In this document: positions 26,665-34,853 of the stretch, in pieces
Layout: the number at the start of each line of letters is the position of its first letter
Numbering within the stretch: position 1 is the stretch's first letter
Source: Desulfobacterium sp.
GTDB lineage: Bacteria > Desulfobacterota > Desulfobacteria > Desulfobacterales > Desulfobacteraceae
Length of the DNA: 64,000 nt
Reading direction: 5' to 3'
Assembly (NCBI GenBank): GCA_030145245.1
Contig: JAQYWC010000043.1
Span: forward strand, 62,001-126,000
Made by a program: the position numbers and the translations under genes
The notes under the pieces: model-generated
What the model was told of the DNA's origin: nothing
Database searches by the model: none
What the model saw: only the letters and a program-made list of their open reading frames with translations

Positions 26665-28084
26665 TGTGCTGATCATCGATGACGACCGCGTGTTCTGTGA
26701 TGTCTTATCAAGGAGAGTAAGCCGTATGGGACATCATTCGGCGTTTGCCCTGACCCTGTCACACGGAGAGGAAATGGCAGGCCAGAAGGAATTTGATGTG
26801 GTCATGCTGGATGTTCAGTTGCCCGACGGCAATGGTATTGAAGCAATCCACCGTTTCCAGGCCCTGGCCCATTCCCCTGAAGTGATCATTATTACCGGTT
26901 CCGGCTCCCCGGACGGTGCTGAACTGGCCATAAAATGGGGGGCCTGGGACTATGTTCAAAAACCTGCGTCAGTAGATGCCATAACCCTACCGCTCCTCCG
27001 TGCTCTGGAATTTCGCAGGGAAAAAAATCAAGCCCGGTCCCGGATTTCCGTAAAACGAAAAGAAATCATCGGCAGCAGTCCCCAGCTCGTATCATGTCTG
27101 GACCAGGTGGCCCAGGCCGCCCAAACAGACGTCAGCATTCTGATCCAGGGGGAAACCGGAACCGGTAAGGAATTGCTGGCCAAAGCCATACACTGCAACA
27201 GCAGGCGAAGCAAAGGCCCGTTTATTGTCGTGGATTGTGGTGCCATACCCGAAAAACTTGTGGAAGGTCTGCTTTACGGCCATGAAAAGGGGATTTTTAC
27301 GGGAGCGGACAAAAAACAGATCGGACTCATCGAACAGGCCAATCAGGGCACTCTGTTTCTGGATGAAATAGGAGAACTTCCCCTGTCTACCCAGACGGCC
27401 TTCCTGAGAGTGCTTCAGGAACACCGGTATCGCCCCTTGGGCGGTACAAACGAAAAAGAAAGTGATTTCCGGCTTGTTTCCGCCACGAACAGGGACATGG
27501 AAAAAAGAGTGAAAGAGGGCCATTTCCGTGAAGACCTTTTATACCGGCTCCGCGCCTTTTCCATCATATCCCCGCCCCTTAGGGAGCGGTTAAACGATAT
27601 CACGGAGCTGTCCATGTACTATGTAACCAAAAAATGTGAAACGTCCGGCATCCTGACCAAGGGATTTTCTCCTGACTTTTTTGAGGCCATTAATGCATAT
27701 GACTGGCCCGGCAATATCCGTGAATTATTCAATACCCTGGACAGCGCAATGGTATCCGCCGGTGAACAACCGGTCTTATTTCCTCAACACCTGCCCGTAA
27801 AAATTCGTTCCCAGATTGCCCGTACCAGTGTATCCACGTCCCAGGCAGTCCCTGGGCCTATTGAGGACAATGCCGGTATTCAAAACTTTGATACTAATTT
27901 ATCAGCCTCTTATAAGGAATTCAAAGATCAACTTTTGGCAGACGGTGAAAATCACTATTTTACAGAGATCTGCACACAGTCCAGGGGGAATGCCGCCCAG
28001 GCTGTAAGGCTTTCGGGGCTTTCGAAATCCCGCCTTTATCATTTTCTACAAAAACACGGAATTTCTCTTGCAGATTACAAGTGA
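26657..28084 (+). CDS. Sigma-54-dependent response regulator (NtrC family)
   Basis: A 475-residue NtrC-type activator. The receiver (about 1-115) has LIIDDDRVF and the Asp in VMLDVQLPDG near residue 52. The AAA+ domain has Walker A GETGTGKE (about 165), Walker B FLDEIGEL and an R-finger region. The sigma-54 contact loop reads GIFTGA (about 213-218) instead of the usual GAFTGA. The C-terminal Fis-type helix (AAQAVRLSGLSKSRLYHFLQ) binds DNA. It overlaps the hybrid kinase by 8 bases. Its target promoter was not found in this window: no TGGCAC-N5-TTGC site was noticed near its neighbours. Confidence 0.9.
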   Translation: MANVLIIDDDRVFCDVLSRRVSRMGHHSAFALTLSHGEEMAGQKEFDVVMLDVQLPDGNGIEAIHRFQALAHSPEVIIITGSGSPDGAELAIKWGAWDYVQKPASVDAITLPLLRALEFRREKNQARSRISVKRKEIIGSSPQLVSCLDQVAQAAQTDVSILIQGETGTGKELLAKAIHCNSRRSKGPFIVVDCGAIPEKLVEGLLYGHEKGIFTGADKKQIGLIEQANQGTLFLDEIGELPLSTQTAFLRVLQEHRYRPLGGTNEKESDFRLVSATNRDMEKRVKEGHFREDLLYRLRAFSIISPPLRERLNDITELSMYYVTKKCETSGILTKGFSPDFFEAINAYDWPGNIRELFNTLDSAMVSAGEQPVLFPQHLPVKIRSQIARTSVSTSQAVPGPIEDNAGIQNFDTNLSASYKEFKDQLLADGENHYFTEICTQSRGNAAQAVRLSGLSKSRLYHFLQKHGISLADYK

Positions 28085-28280
28085 GTCTTCATTCACTCCC
28101 ACAAATTACATCCATTTCTCTTCTAAATCCGGATTTTCAGGATATAGGAGGAATGTCGAAATTTCATCCATCCACATTGCGGTAACGAACGAAATACCCG
28201 ATATAAATCTGAGACCATAGGAGAATAAAATTAATATCCTCACTTTTTTTAAGACAAGGGGTTTCAGGGACGCCGTTATC

Positions 28281-28715
28281 GTGACCCTGATGACCCTAGT
28301 TGTGTTCTGGCTGGCAGGTAAGTACGATATCCTGGAAAACCTGTTTAACTTAACCCGTAAACATGAAGACATGGAACTGGATGAGCTGATCACCGCCTCC
28401 GTATTCCTGTCTTTTGCCCTATCTATATTTGCCATGCGGCGTTGGAATGAAGTCTTTATTTCACATAAAAATATGGAATCCAAAAACCATAAATTAGCAA
28501 AGGCCGTGGCCGAGATTCGTCAGCTTAAGGGCATCATTCCCATCTGTTCCGGGTGTAAAAGAATCAGGGATGATAAAGGATACTGGCAGCAGGTGGAGAA
28601 ATATGTGGAAAACCATTCCCATGCCCGGTTTTCCCACTCCATGTGTCCGAATTGCCTGGAGTCCTATTACGGTGATGAAGACTGGTTTCATGATATGGGC
28701 AATAAGGATATTTGA
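28281..28715 (+). CDS. Small membrane protein with Cys-rich kinase-associated domain
   Basis: A 144-residue protein from a GTG at 28281. Two hydrophobic helices (MTLVVFWLAGKYDIL; ASVFLSFALSIFAM) are followed by a coiled coil and then KGIIPICSGCKRIRDDKGYW, HARFSHSMCPNCLESYY. The last part is a domain often seen at the C-terminus of histidine kinases and PAS proteins, with four Cys that could bind metal. Here it stands alone. The frame continues upstream to a TAG at 28218; AGGAG (28219-28223) is 6 bases before an ATT at 28230. That would add a natural-looking N-terminus, so the real start may be a rare ATT. It follows the kinase/regulator pair. Confidence 0.6.
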   Translation: MTLMTLVVFWLAGKYDILENLFNLTRKHEDMELDELITASVFLSFALSIFAMRRWNEVFISHKNMESKNHKLAKAVAEIRQLKGIIPICSGCKRIRDDKGYWQQVEKYVENHSHARFSHSMCPNCLESYYGDEDWFHDMGNKDI

Positions 28716-28818
28716 GGTATGATTTCCTCAAGAGTTTAGCGAATAAATGATTCACAAACTTTTTCAACTCTTTTTTGTTCCGCCCGGGTCATCGTATCCT
28801 GCCTGCGAACTAAAAGCC

Positions 28819-30156
28819 TCAGGGCTGGCCAAATGATGCCGCGAACTCTGCCAGGCAATCGGTATCAGAGGCAGCAATGGATGCCAGGTCAGCTCCGTCC
28901 ACATCTCCATCATTATCTGTATCAGGGCGGCAGTTTATGGGCGGAATCCAATTACCGTCTACCCAGTTATTCATATTCTGCCTGAAATATTTTTGTGTTT
29001 TGCCGTAAAATTGGTATCCGGTAATGGCATCGTCCTGATCAACATTCGGAGATGCTAAAAGCCTGGTATAGGAATCGGGATAGGTGGGGCCCGGCGTATA
29101 CTCCCAGCTTGAAACCGTATTGGGGTTTGCTTTGATCATGACATGACCGCCCATGTTCACATATTGTTCCAATGCATCATAAAAGGCCTCGGTATTGTTG
29201 AATTTCCACCCCTCGTTTATGAATACCACAGGATAATTATAGAAATTCGGGATATAATCCCCGGTCACACATTCCCATGAATACCCCTCTTCCGCCAAAG
29301 CGGTGTAAAGCCTGTATTCGAACAAGGATACCGTTGATCGGTTTACAAACAGAATATCTTTAGGGTTCTTGTCATAATACGGGTCAGTCTGACGCTGTAT
29401 TTCGTTGTACACAACGGTCAGTAAAAGCATCTGTCGGGCAAAATACTGGTAGTTATGCTCATTGTTTGAATTATGGCTCACATACCATGGCGCGATGTTT
29501 AAGATAATATCGGAAAAAATATTCTCCATGGCCGTGTCCAGGCCCCATTGGAGACCGGCCGTATTCAGATAGGTTTTATAGCCTGCCATGATCTGGGCTT
29601 CAGTGAGTTCACCCCTTCTAAATTTGGTGTCTATTCCGCCGTACTCCCCTGCTTTTTCAGGAAACTGAAACTCAAGAAAATGGGTCAGTGCTGCGCATTT
29701 AAGCGCTATTTTCAACGGGTCCACCGGATTTCCCCTAAGGTCTTTTTGAATATCACGCACATACCAGTCCCACTGGTAGCTTACATGGCCGCCCACATAA
29801 CCGATATCACCATTGGTTGCCGAAAGCAGATACCGGTAATCTTCATTATCCTCATAGGGCAATACGGCATCCACATCAAGGCTGCCGTCAACCAGGAAGG
29901 GCTTGCCCGCATCAGTAGTAACGGTATGGTGATAATTATCGCAGCTGTGACCAACATGGTTCACATTGGGCGAGACTTCATTACCCGGATACCTTATTTT
30001 TGTTTTAAGAATTTCCTTTAACGGGCCTTCCTCCATGAGTTCGACACCCCAGCCGGGCATCATGTCATGGAACGTTCCCCAGGCAAATGCTTCAACCGGA
30101 AAGGCGAAAGCAAAAATCAGGACGATTCCAATTGCTCTTCTTATATTTCTTTTCAT
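28819..30156 (-). CDS. Secreted protein, possible phospholipase C/P1-nuclease-like, with calcium-loop tail
   Basis: A 445-residue exported protein with a signal peptide (residues about 1-25, ending AFAWG). The body has many His and Asp in spaced motifs (NVNHVGHSCDNYHH, IGYVGGHVSYQWDW, ALTHFLEF), recalling zinc-dependent phospholipase C-like folds, though I cannot confirm this. The last 35 residues are TDNDGDVDGADLASIAASDTD and a final FAASFG, an EF-hand-like calcium loop resembling half a type I dockerin. The gene upstream on the same strand ends with an almost equivalent tag. It follows the beta-helix gene by 14 bases and is probably co-transcribed with it and secreted in the same way. Confidence 0.6.
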   Translation of the reverse strand: MKRNIRRAIGIVLIFAFAFPVEAFAWGTFHDMMPGWGVELMEEGPLKEILKTKIRYPGNEVSPNVNHVGHSCDNYHHTVTTDAGKPFLVDGSLDVDAVLPYEDNEDYRYLLSATNGDIGYVGGHVSYQWDWYVRDIQKDLRGNPVDPLKIALKCAALTHFLEFQFPEKAGEYGGIDTKFRRGELTEAQIMAGYKTYLNTAGLQWGLDTAMENIFSDIILNIAPWYVSHNSNNEHNYQYFARQMLLLTVVYNEIQRQTDPYYDKNPKDILFVNRSTVSLFEYRLYTALAEEGYSWECVTGDYIPNFYNYPVVFINEGWKFNNTEAFYDALEQYVNMGGHVMIKANPNTVSSWEYTPGPTYPDSYTRLLASPNVDQDDAITGYQFYGKTQKYFRQNMNNWVDGNWIPPINCRPDTDNDGDVDGADLASIAASDTDCLAEFAASFGQP

Positions 30157-30170
30157 CTGCGGTGTGCCTT

Positions 30171-31637
30171 TCAGCTGCCGAATCTGGCGGCCATGGCCTG
30201 GATATAGTCATCGCTTAATTCTTCCGAGTTGATCAGCCCGGCCAGATCTTCGCCATCCACATCGCCGTCAAAGTCACGATCAACATTGATCTTCGCAAAC
30301 TCATGGATGCCCATATCAAAGCCCTCTCCTGTAGGGCGAGCAGTGCCGAGGATATCTGTGGGCACATGGAAAGGCGCCCCGGAAGAGAGATCGCACCCCG
30401 CGTTGATGGCCGGAGAATTGGGCTGTAGAAGGAAATCCGCCACAATGGTGGGCCAGCTGTCAATGGCCGGATCGGGTGTTGACGGCGCCATCATGTCGGG
30501 ATCGTCAAAAATGCTGTTGGCTTCCTCCAGGATGTTGATATCATTTTTGGAAGTTGAGTCGTTGACCTGATAATAGATATTATTATCACTCTGGAAATTT
30601 TCCGGGATATAGGTATAAGCGCGGTTCGACCACCGGCCACGGTCCTGATACACGGGCGCGCCATTGCTCTGCATGAAGATATTATTAAACACATAGCAGT
30701 CTTCATTCCGGTCATCACCTCCCGGTTGAGTGGAATAGAACTGGATGAATGCACGACCACCGGTATAGTTATAAAAGACATTATTGTACAGATAGGCGTT
30801 TTTTGCGCTTGTAAACCCAAAGGCACCGTCACCGGCGCAGTTGACAAAGATATTGTTACGGGCAATGAAATTCTCACAGGAAGGAAAGACTGGCGGACTG
30901 GCAGCGCCGCAACCGGTTGAAACATTACCAAATCCTGCGCCTTTGGCCGGGCCGAACACATTGTTCTCCCACAGGATGTTCTTAGCACCGCCTTTGGCAT
31001 AGATCAGGTAATCCCCGCCTTGTTCAGGCGTGTGATATATCCAGCAGCCCCGCACGGTGACGCCGTCGGGATCGGATTTGCCATAGATGTCGACCACTTC
31101 CTGGAAATTTCCATCGGTCCTGCGGCCGGCGCTGTAAATAATGCAGTTTTCGATCAATACGTCACTGGCTCCGATCTTGATCACATCACAATCATGTGGC
31201 GCGTCGTGGATTTTACAATTTTTGACCCAGAGATGACTGGCTCCCAGCAACCGGACCAGACCGTCTCCCGGCGCTCCCTGGTTCCAGTCGCCATAGATCT
31301 CAAAGCCGTCGATGCCGCTGTTGTTGTTTGTCAGCCGGATGGCGCTCAACTCGCCGCTATGGATTTTGGCGGCATGGAGCCCGTCATCACTGATTAAACG
31401 GGTTCCTGCTTTGGGCTCGATCCAGGACTCATCATAGATGCCGGCATGGACGCGTATCACATCGCCCTCTGCGGACCGGGCAACCGCATATTTGATGGTT
31501 TCATAGGGATTGTCCGAATCGCCAATATTACTATTGCTGCCTGTTTTGGCGACATGGATATCTTTTGCCGGGCTTGGATCCGCGAACGCAAAAACAGAGA
31601 AGATCAAAATAAACAATGCTGTCATCAGTCGTTTCAT
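30171..31637 (-). CDS. Secreted right-handed parallel beta-helix protein with calcium-loop tail
   Basis: A 488-residue exported protein. A signal peptide (KRLMTALFILIFSVFAFA) is followed by the DUF1565-like start KDIHVAKTGSNSN and DVIRVHAGIYDES. Repeated strands follow, such as LWVKNCKIHDAP, VLIENCIIYSAG and FIARNNIFVNC, a pectate-lyase-type beta helix that often binds or cleaves polysaccharides; no catalytic set is recognised. It ends with DRDFDGDVDGEDLAGLINS and a final MAARFGS, like the following gene. The ATG overlaps the stop of the ABC ATPase by one base (TAATG), and the ribosome site AAAGGAAC is within that gene. Confidence 0.75.
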   Translation of the reverse strand: MKRLMTALFILIFSVFAFADPSPAKDIHVAKTGSNSNIGDSDNPYETIKYAVARSAEGDVIRVHAGIYDESWIEPKAGTRLISDDGLHAAKIHSGELSAIRLTNNNSGIDGFEIYGDWNQGAPGDGLVRLLGASHLWVKNCKIHDAPHDCDVIKIGASDVLIENCIIYSAGRRTDGNFQEVVDIYGKSDPDGVTVRGCWIYHTPEQGGDYLIYAKGGAKNILWENNVFGPAKGAGFGNVSTGCGAASPPVFPSCENFIARNNIFVNCAGDGAFGFTSAKNAYLYNNVFYNYTGGRAFIQFYSTQPGGDDRNEDCYVFNNIFMQSNGAPVYQDRGRWSNRAYTYIPENFQSDNNIYYQVNDSTSKNDINILEEANSIFDDPDMMAPSTPDPAIDSWPTIVADFLLQPNSPAINAGCDLSSGAPFHVPTDILGTARPTGEGFDMGIHEFAKINVDRDFDGDVDGEDLAGLINSEELSDDYIQAMAARFGS

Positions 31638-32392
31638 TATAGTTCCTTTAAATCAGGGTTTCCTGAGGTCTTGCTGTCGGTTAAAATCATGAACAGTTCC
31701 TCCAGGTCGGCATGGTCGGCCCGGGCCATCTCTTTGAGCTGGGCAACCGTGCCAAGGGCCAGGAGCCGCCCCCGGTGGATCACCCCGATCCTGTGGCAGA
31801 GATCTTCGGCAATGTGCAGGGTGTGGGTGGACATGAACACGGTTTTATTGTTGGCGGCAAGCTCCTTGAACAGCCCTTTGACCATCTTGATGGCCGACGG
31901 GTCCAGCCCCACCATGGGTTCGTCCACCACAATGACCTCTGGTTCGTGGAGCAGTGCCGCCGCCATGATCAACCGCTGCTTCATGCCGTGGGAAAAGGAC
32001 TCGATGATCTCGTCGGCCCAGTTACCAAGGGAGAAGAGGGCAAGGATCTCTTCGGCCCGTTTCTCAAACCCGGCAGAATCCACGCCGAACAGATCGGCTG
32101 TGAATTTCAGGAACTCAATGGCCGTGAGCTTCTCGTATAGATAGGGCCTGTCCGGGATAAAACCGATCACCTTTTTTGCCCGGGAGGGATCTTTTGCCAT
32201 GTCAACACCGCAAATTTTCACAGATCCCGCGGTCGGGGAGATCAATCCGGCGATCATCTGGATGGTGGTGGTCTTGCCTGCGCCATTGGGCCCGATAAAG
32301 CCGAAGATCTCGCCCCTTGGCACGGTGAGGCTCAACCGGTCCACGGCAATTACCCTGCCGTAGTTTTTGGTCACATTGGTAAGCTCGATCAT
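31637..32392 (-). CDS. ABC transporter ATP-binding protein
   Basis: A 251-residue ABC ATPase of the exporter type. Walker A is GPNGAGKTTTIQ (about residues 37-48). The signature is rather degenerate (SHGMKQRL), followed by Walker B VIVVDEPMVGLDP and the H-loop STHTLH. A C-terminal region ends LEELFMILTD plus 12 further residues. The start overlaps the transglutaminase-like gene (ATGA) and its end overlaps a beta-helix gene. No permease lies directly downstream; the ABC-2 type permease at 17048-18739 on the same strand is a possible partner. Confidence 0.88.
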   Translation of the reverse strand: MIELTNVTKNYGRVIAVDRLSLTVPRGEIFGFIGPNGAGKTTTIQMIAGLISPTAGSVKICGVDMAKDPSRAKKVIGFIPDRPYLYEKLTAIEFLKFTADLFGVDSAGFEKRAEEILALFSLGNWADEIIESFSHGMKQRLIMAAALLHEPEVIVVDEPMVGLDPSAIKMVKGLFKELAANNKTVFMSTHTLHIAEDLCHRIGVIHRGRLLALGTVAQLKEMARADHADLEELFMILTDSKTSGNPDLKEL

Positions 32393-33864
32393 GGCGCCTC
32401 CCCCAGGATCTCAAGCTTGATCCTGCCCATGACGCCGACCAGGTCAAGGCTCTGGGGCCCGGCACCCGAGGCCAGCCGGATGTGGGTCACATCGGCAGGC
32501 ATCTGGTTGAAGAGGGGATCCACGCTGATCCATCGGCCAAGATAGACACTGTTCCATGCATGGTAGTAGAATCGGTGGTTCAGGTATACAAGGCCGCCCT
32601 CGACCCTGGCCGGGATGCCCAGGGCCCGGCAAAAGGCGGCAAAAAGGACGGCGTGCTCGTTGCAGTCCCCCATCTTGTTCCTGAGGGTGGAGACGGCGTC
32701 GGGCAGGGAAAGCACCGGCCGTTTTTCAATATTTTCATCCATCCAGTCGAGAACGGCCCGGATCTTCTCAAGGGGCGTCTCCCCGGATTTCTCAATCTGA
32801 TCTGCCAGGTTGACGACCCTGGGGTGATCGGACTGGATAAAGGGGCCGGGGGCAAGGAAACGCCTGTCCACGGCAGCCATTGCCGGAACATGGGCAAGGT
32901 TGCCGGCGAGGGTCTCTTTAATAATGGTCAACCGGTCGTTCACAAGGGACTGGCGTCCTCCGTCAAGGTCGAGATTCTCCAGATCTATTCCTGAAATTTT
33001 CACCCCAAGCCGGGTCAGGCCCTGGGGATCTTCAATGGTCCTGTCAGGCCGGATGGATGCGAGCAGGGTCAGGTCATCTCCCCCCACGGCCCCTTCCAGG
33101 GCCTCTTCCCGGCTGGTCAGGGTCAGGCTCATCCCTAGGAGACCCTCCTCCTTCACCACCCTGCCCGTGCCGTCGATCCAGGCATGCTGGGTCACCCCCT
33201 TGAATTCAAAGGAGAGCTTTTTTGTTTCAACCGTGGTTCCCATCACCTGGAGGGTCTCACGGCCCAGGCCCCGGACGTTAACCGGCACCTGGCCCATGGT
33301 GACAGGATCAAACACAAAAACCACCACCTGGTCTGACACACCAAGGCCCGAAGCGCCCATGGCCTGGACAATGCCGGCGGTGAGATAGGGCTTGCTTTCG
33401 AGGCGGATCGTAACAGGGGTTGAAGGATCATCCTTGTTGGCCCGGGTTGTCACCTGGAGAAGGGAATTTTCTATATTTCCGGTCACCTGGAACCGGAACC
33501 GGCCCGATACCACCTCAAAATCAAAGGATCTCAGGGAGAAATCCGGTTCGGTGTCACTTTCCGAGGTGACCATAAGATCCTGGACCATGCCCATGGTGTT
33601 GATCTTCATGACGGTTTTTTCAACCACACGGTATCCAAGGCCGGTCCGCTCAATGGTGCGGTGGGAAAAACCGATCCGCTTGCGGTTCTGATGGATGGCC
33701 ATCCAGGTTTCACCGGGCCGGACCTCCACCGCCCCCTGGCCCTTGGGAACGGAATCGCTGCCGGGCCGGGGCCTGAAGAACTCCAGGCGAACCACAAGCA
33801 GGATAGTAAAGGTGACCGTTGCAAAAGCCCCCCACAGCCAGAGTCCCCTAGGAGTTGATATCAT
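32389..33864 (-). CDS. Membrane-anchored transglutaminase-like protein
   Basis: A 491-residue protein from the ATG at 33864, with GGAGG 6 bases upstream; an earlier open stretch to 33960 has no site. Residues 5-28 form one membrane anchor (GLWLWGAFATVTFTILLVV), placing the rest in the periplasm. The C-terminal transglutaminase core has the Cys in MGDCNEHAVLF, the His in YYHAWNSVY and the Asp in SVDPLFNQ, so the Cys-His-Asp triad is complete. The middle, about 300 residues, is beta-rich and unknown. It is the first gene of a unit with an ABC ATPase. Such pairs occur with a permease in other proteobacteria, suggesting a lipoprotein or envelope process. Confidence 0.8.
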   Translation of the reverse strand: MISTPRGLWLWGAFATVTFTILLVVRLEFFRPRPGSDSVPKGQGAVEVRPGETWMAIHQNRKRIGFSHRTIERTGLGYRVVEKTVMKINTMGMVQDLMVTSESDTEPDFSLRSFDFEVVSGRFRFQVTGNIENSLLQVTTRANKDDPSTPVTIRLESKPYLTAGIVQAMGASGLGVSDQVVVFVFDPVTMGQVPVNVRGLGRETLQVMGTTVETKKLSFEFKGVTQHAWIDGTGRVVKEEGLLGMSLTLTSREEALEGAVGGDDLTLLASIRPDRTIEDPQGLTRLGVKISGIDLENLDLDGGRQSLVNDRLTIIKETLAGNLAHVPAMAAVDRRFLAPGPFIQSDHPRVVNLADQIEKSGETPLEKIRAVLDWMDENIEKRPVLSLPDAVSTLRNKMGDCNEHAVLFAAFCRALGIPARVEGGLVYLNHRFYYHAWNSVYLGRWISVDPLFNQMPADVTHIRLASGAGPQSLDLVGVMGRIKLEILGEAP

Positions 33865-34118
33865 CCGTATCCTCCGGTAAAAATAGAAAAATGAGACAAG
33901 AACAATGTTCTTGGATCTTATGACACCCGGAAAAAAATCACAAGGGCTGCCCCCAATCAAAAACTGTTTACTAAATAGATGAAATTATTCTTGACTTGCG
34001 ATATCAATATTACTACAAAACCTACAAAAAAAGTTTTGTGGGTTTTTAGCCGACCATGTTTTTTTTTCGTCAAGAGGCTGTTTGAAAAAGCGTTGAAACA
34101 AAGCAAAGGAAATTTAAA

Positions 34119-34847
34119 ATGTTGATGAAACAAAGAGCTCCCAGGGTAAAGAAGAAGATCAAAGCTGTTTTGGACCATGGTACGGGTATCATCGAGAACA
34201 TTTCCAGCTCCGGAGGCTTTTTAAAAACCGACAGCGAGATTCCCCATGAGCCGTTCAACATCGAACTGAAAATCAGCAACTTCAAAACCATAAAGATCCA
34301 ATGCGAACCCCAGTGGGAAAACGACTCAGGCGTTGGTTTCAAGGTAATAGACGTCGAAGACACCAAGGAGGAGCTGTTCAACCAGTATGTGGATAAGCAG
34401 ATCCAGGCCCTGAAGGATTTTGGCAATGACCGGGTCTTCCAGACCGAGATCATGGTGACCCTTAAGAACACCAATGCGTTCGGGAACGTCTATTTCAGTA
34501 ACTACATCGAGTTCCAGGGGGTGGTAAGGGAAAAGTTTTTCCTGGAAAAGGTTCCCGGTCTCCATGAATTGCTTGCCGATAACAGCATCCGCCTGGCCAC
34601 GGTTGAGACCTACAACAAATTCATCAACAACGCCTATTTCGGGGACACCCTGCTGGTGGATCTGACCACCTCGGAGATCAACGGGGCGAGCTGCCGGCTC
34701 AACATCACGTTCAAGAACAAGGAAACAGGAGAACTTCTGGGCCAGGGCTTCCAGCGGGTCTGCATCGTGGGCGCCACCGGACGGGTGATGCGGATACCGG
34801 CAGAACTCCTGGACATACTGGATTTTTATCAAGAAATAAAGGAATAA
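34119..34847 (+). CDS. PilZ domain fused to a hotdog (thioesterase-like) domain
   Basis: A 242-residue two-domain protein. The first 100 residues look like a PilZ c-di-GMP-binding domain: KQRAPRVKKK gives an Arg-x-x-Arg element, and ENISSSGGFLKT the N/D-x-S-x-x-G element. Residues about 105-240 have a hotdog fold, with NTNAFGNVYFSNYIEFQG and VREKFF typical of 4HBT acyl-CoA thioesterases, then AYFGDTLLVDL and a GQGFQRV strand. AAAGGAAA lies 8 bases before the ATG. TTGACT at 33991 may be part of its promoter. The next gene (HD-GYP) begins 6 bases after its stop. A c-di-GMP-controlled acyl thioesterase is the simplest reading. Confidence 0.7.
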   Translation: MLMKQRAPRVKKKIKAVLDHGTGIIENISSSGGFLKTDSEIPHEPFNIELKISNFKTIKIQCEPQWENDSGVGFKVIDVEDTKEELFNQYVDKQIQALKDFGNDRVFQTEIMVTLKNTNAFGNVYFSNYIEFQGVVREKFFLEKVPGLHELLADNSIRLATVETYNKFINNAYFGDTLLVDLTTSEINGASCRLNITFKNKETGELLGQGFQRVCIVGATGRVMRIPAELLDILDFYQEIKE

Positions 34848-34853
34848 CCAATA

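Noticed and set aside
28106-28483. A 125-codon minus-strand frame opposite the Cys-rich membrane protein gene
   Set aside because: It has no known motif and overlaps the better-supported plus-strand gene.
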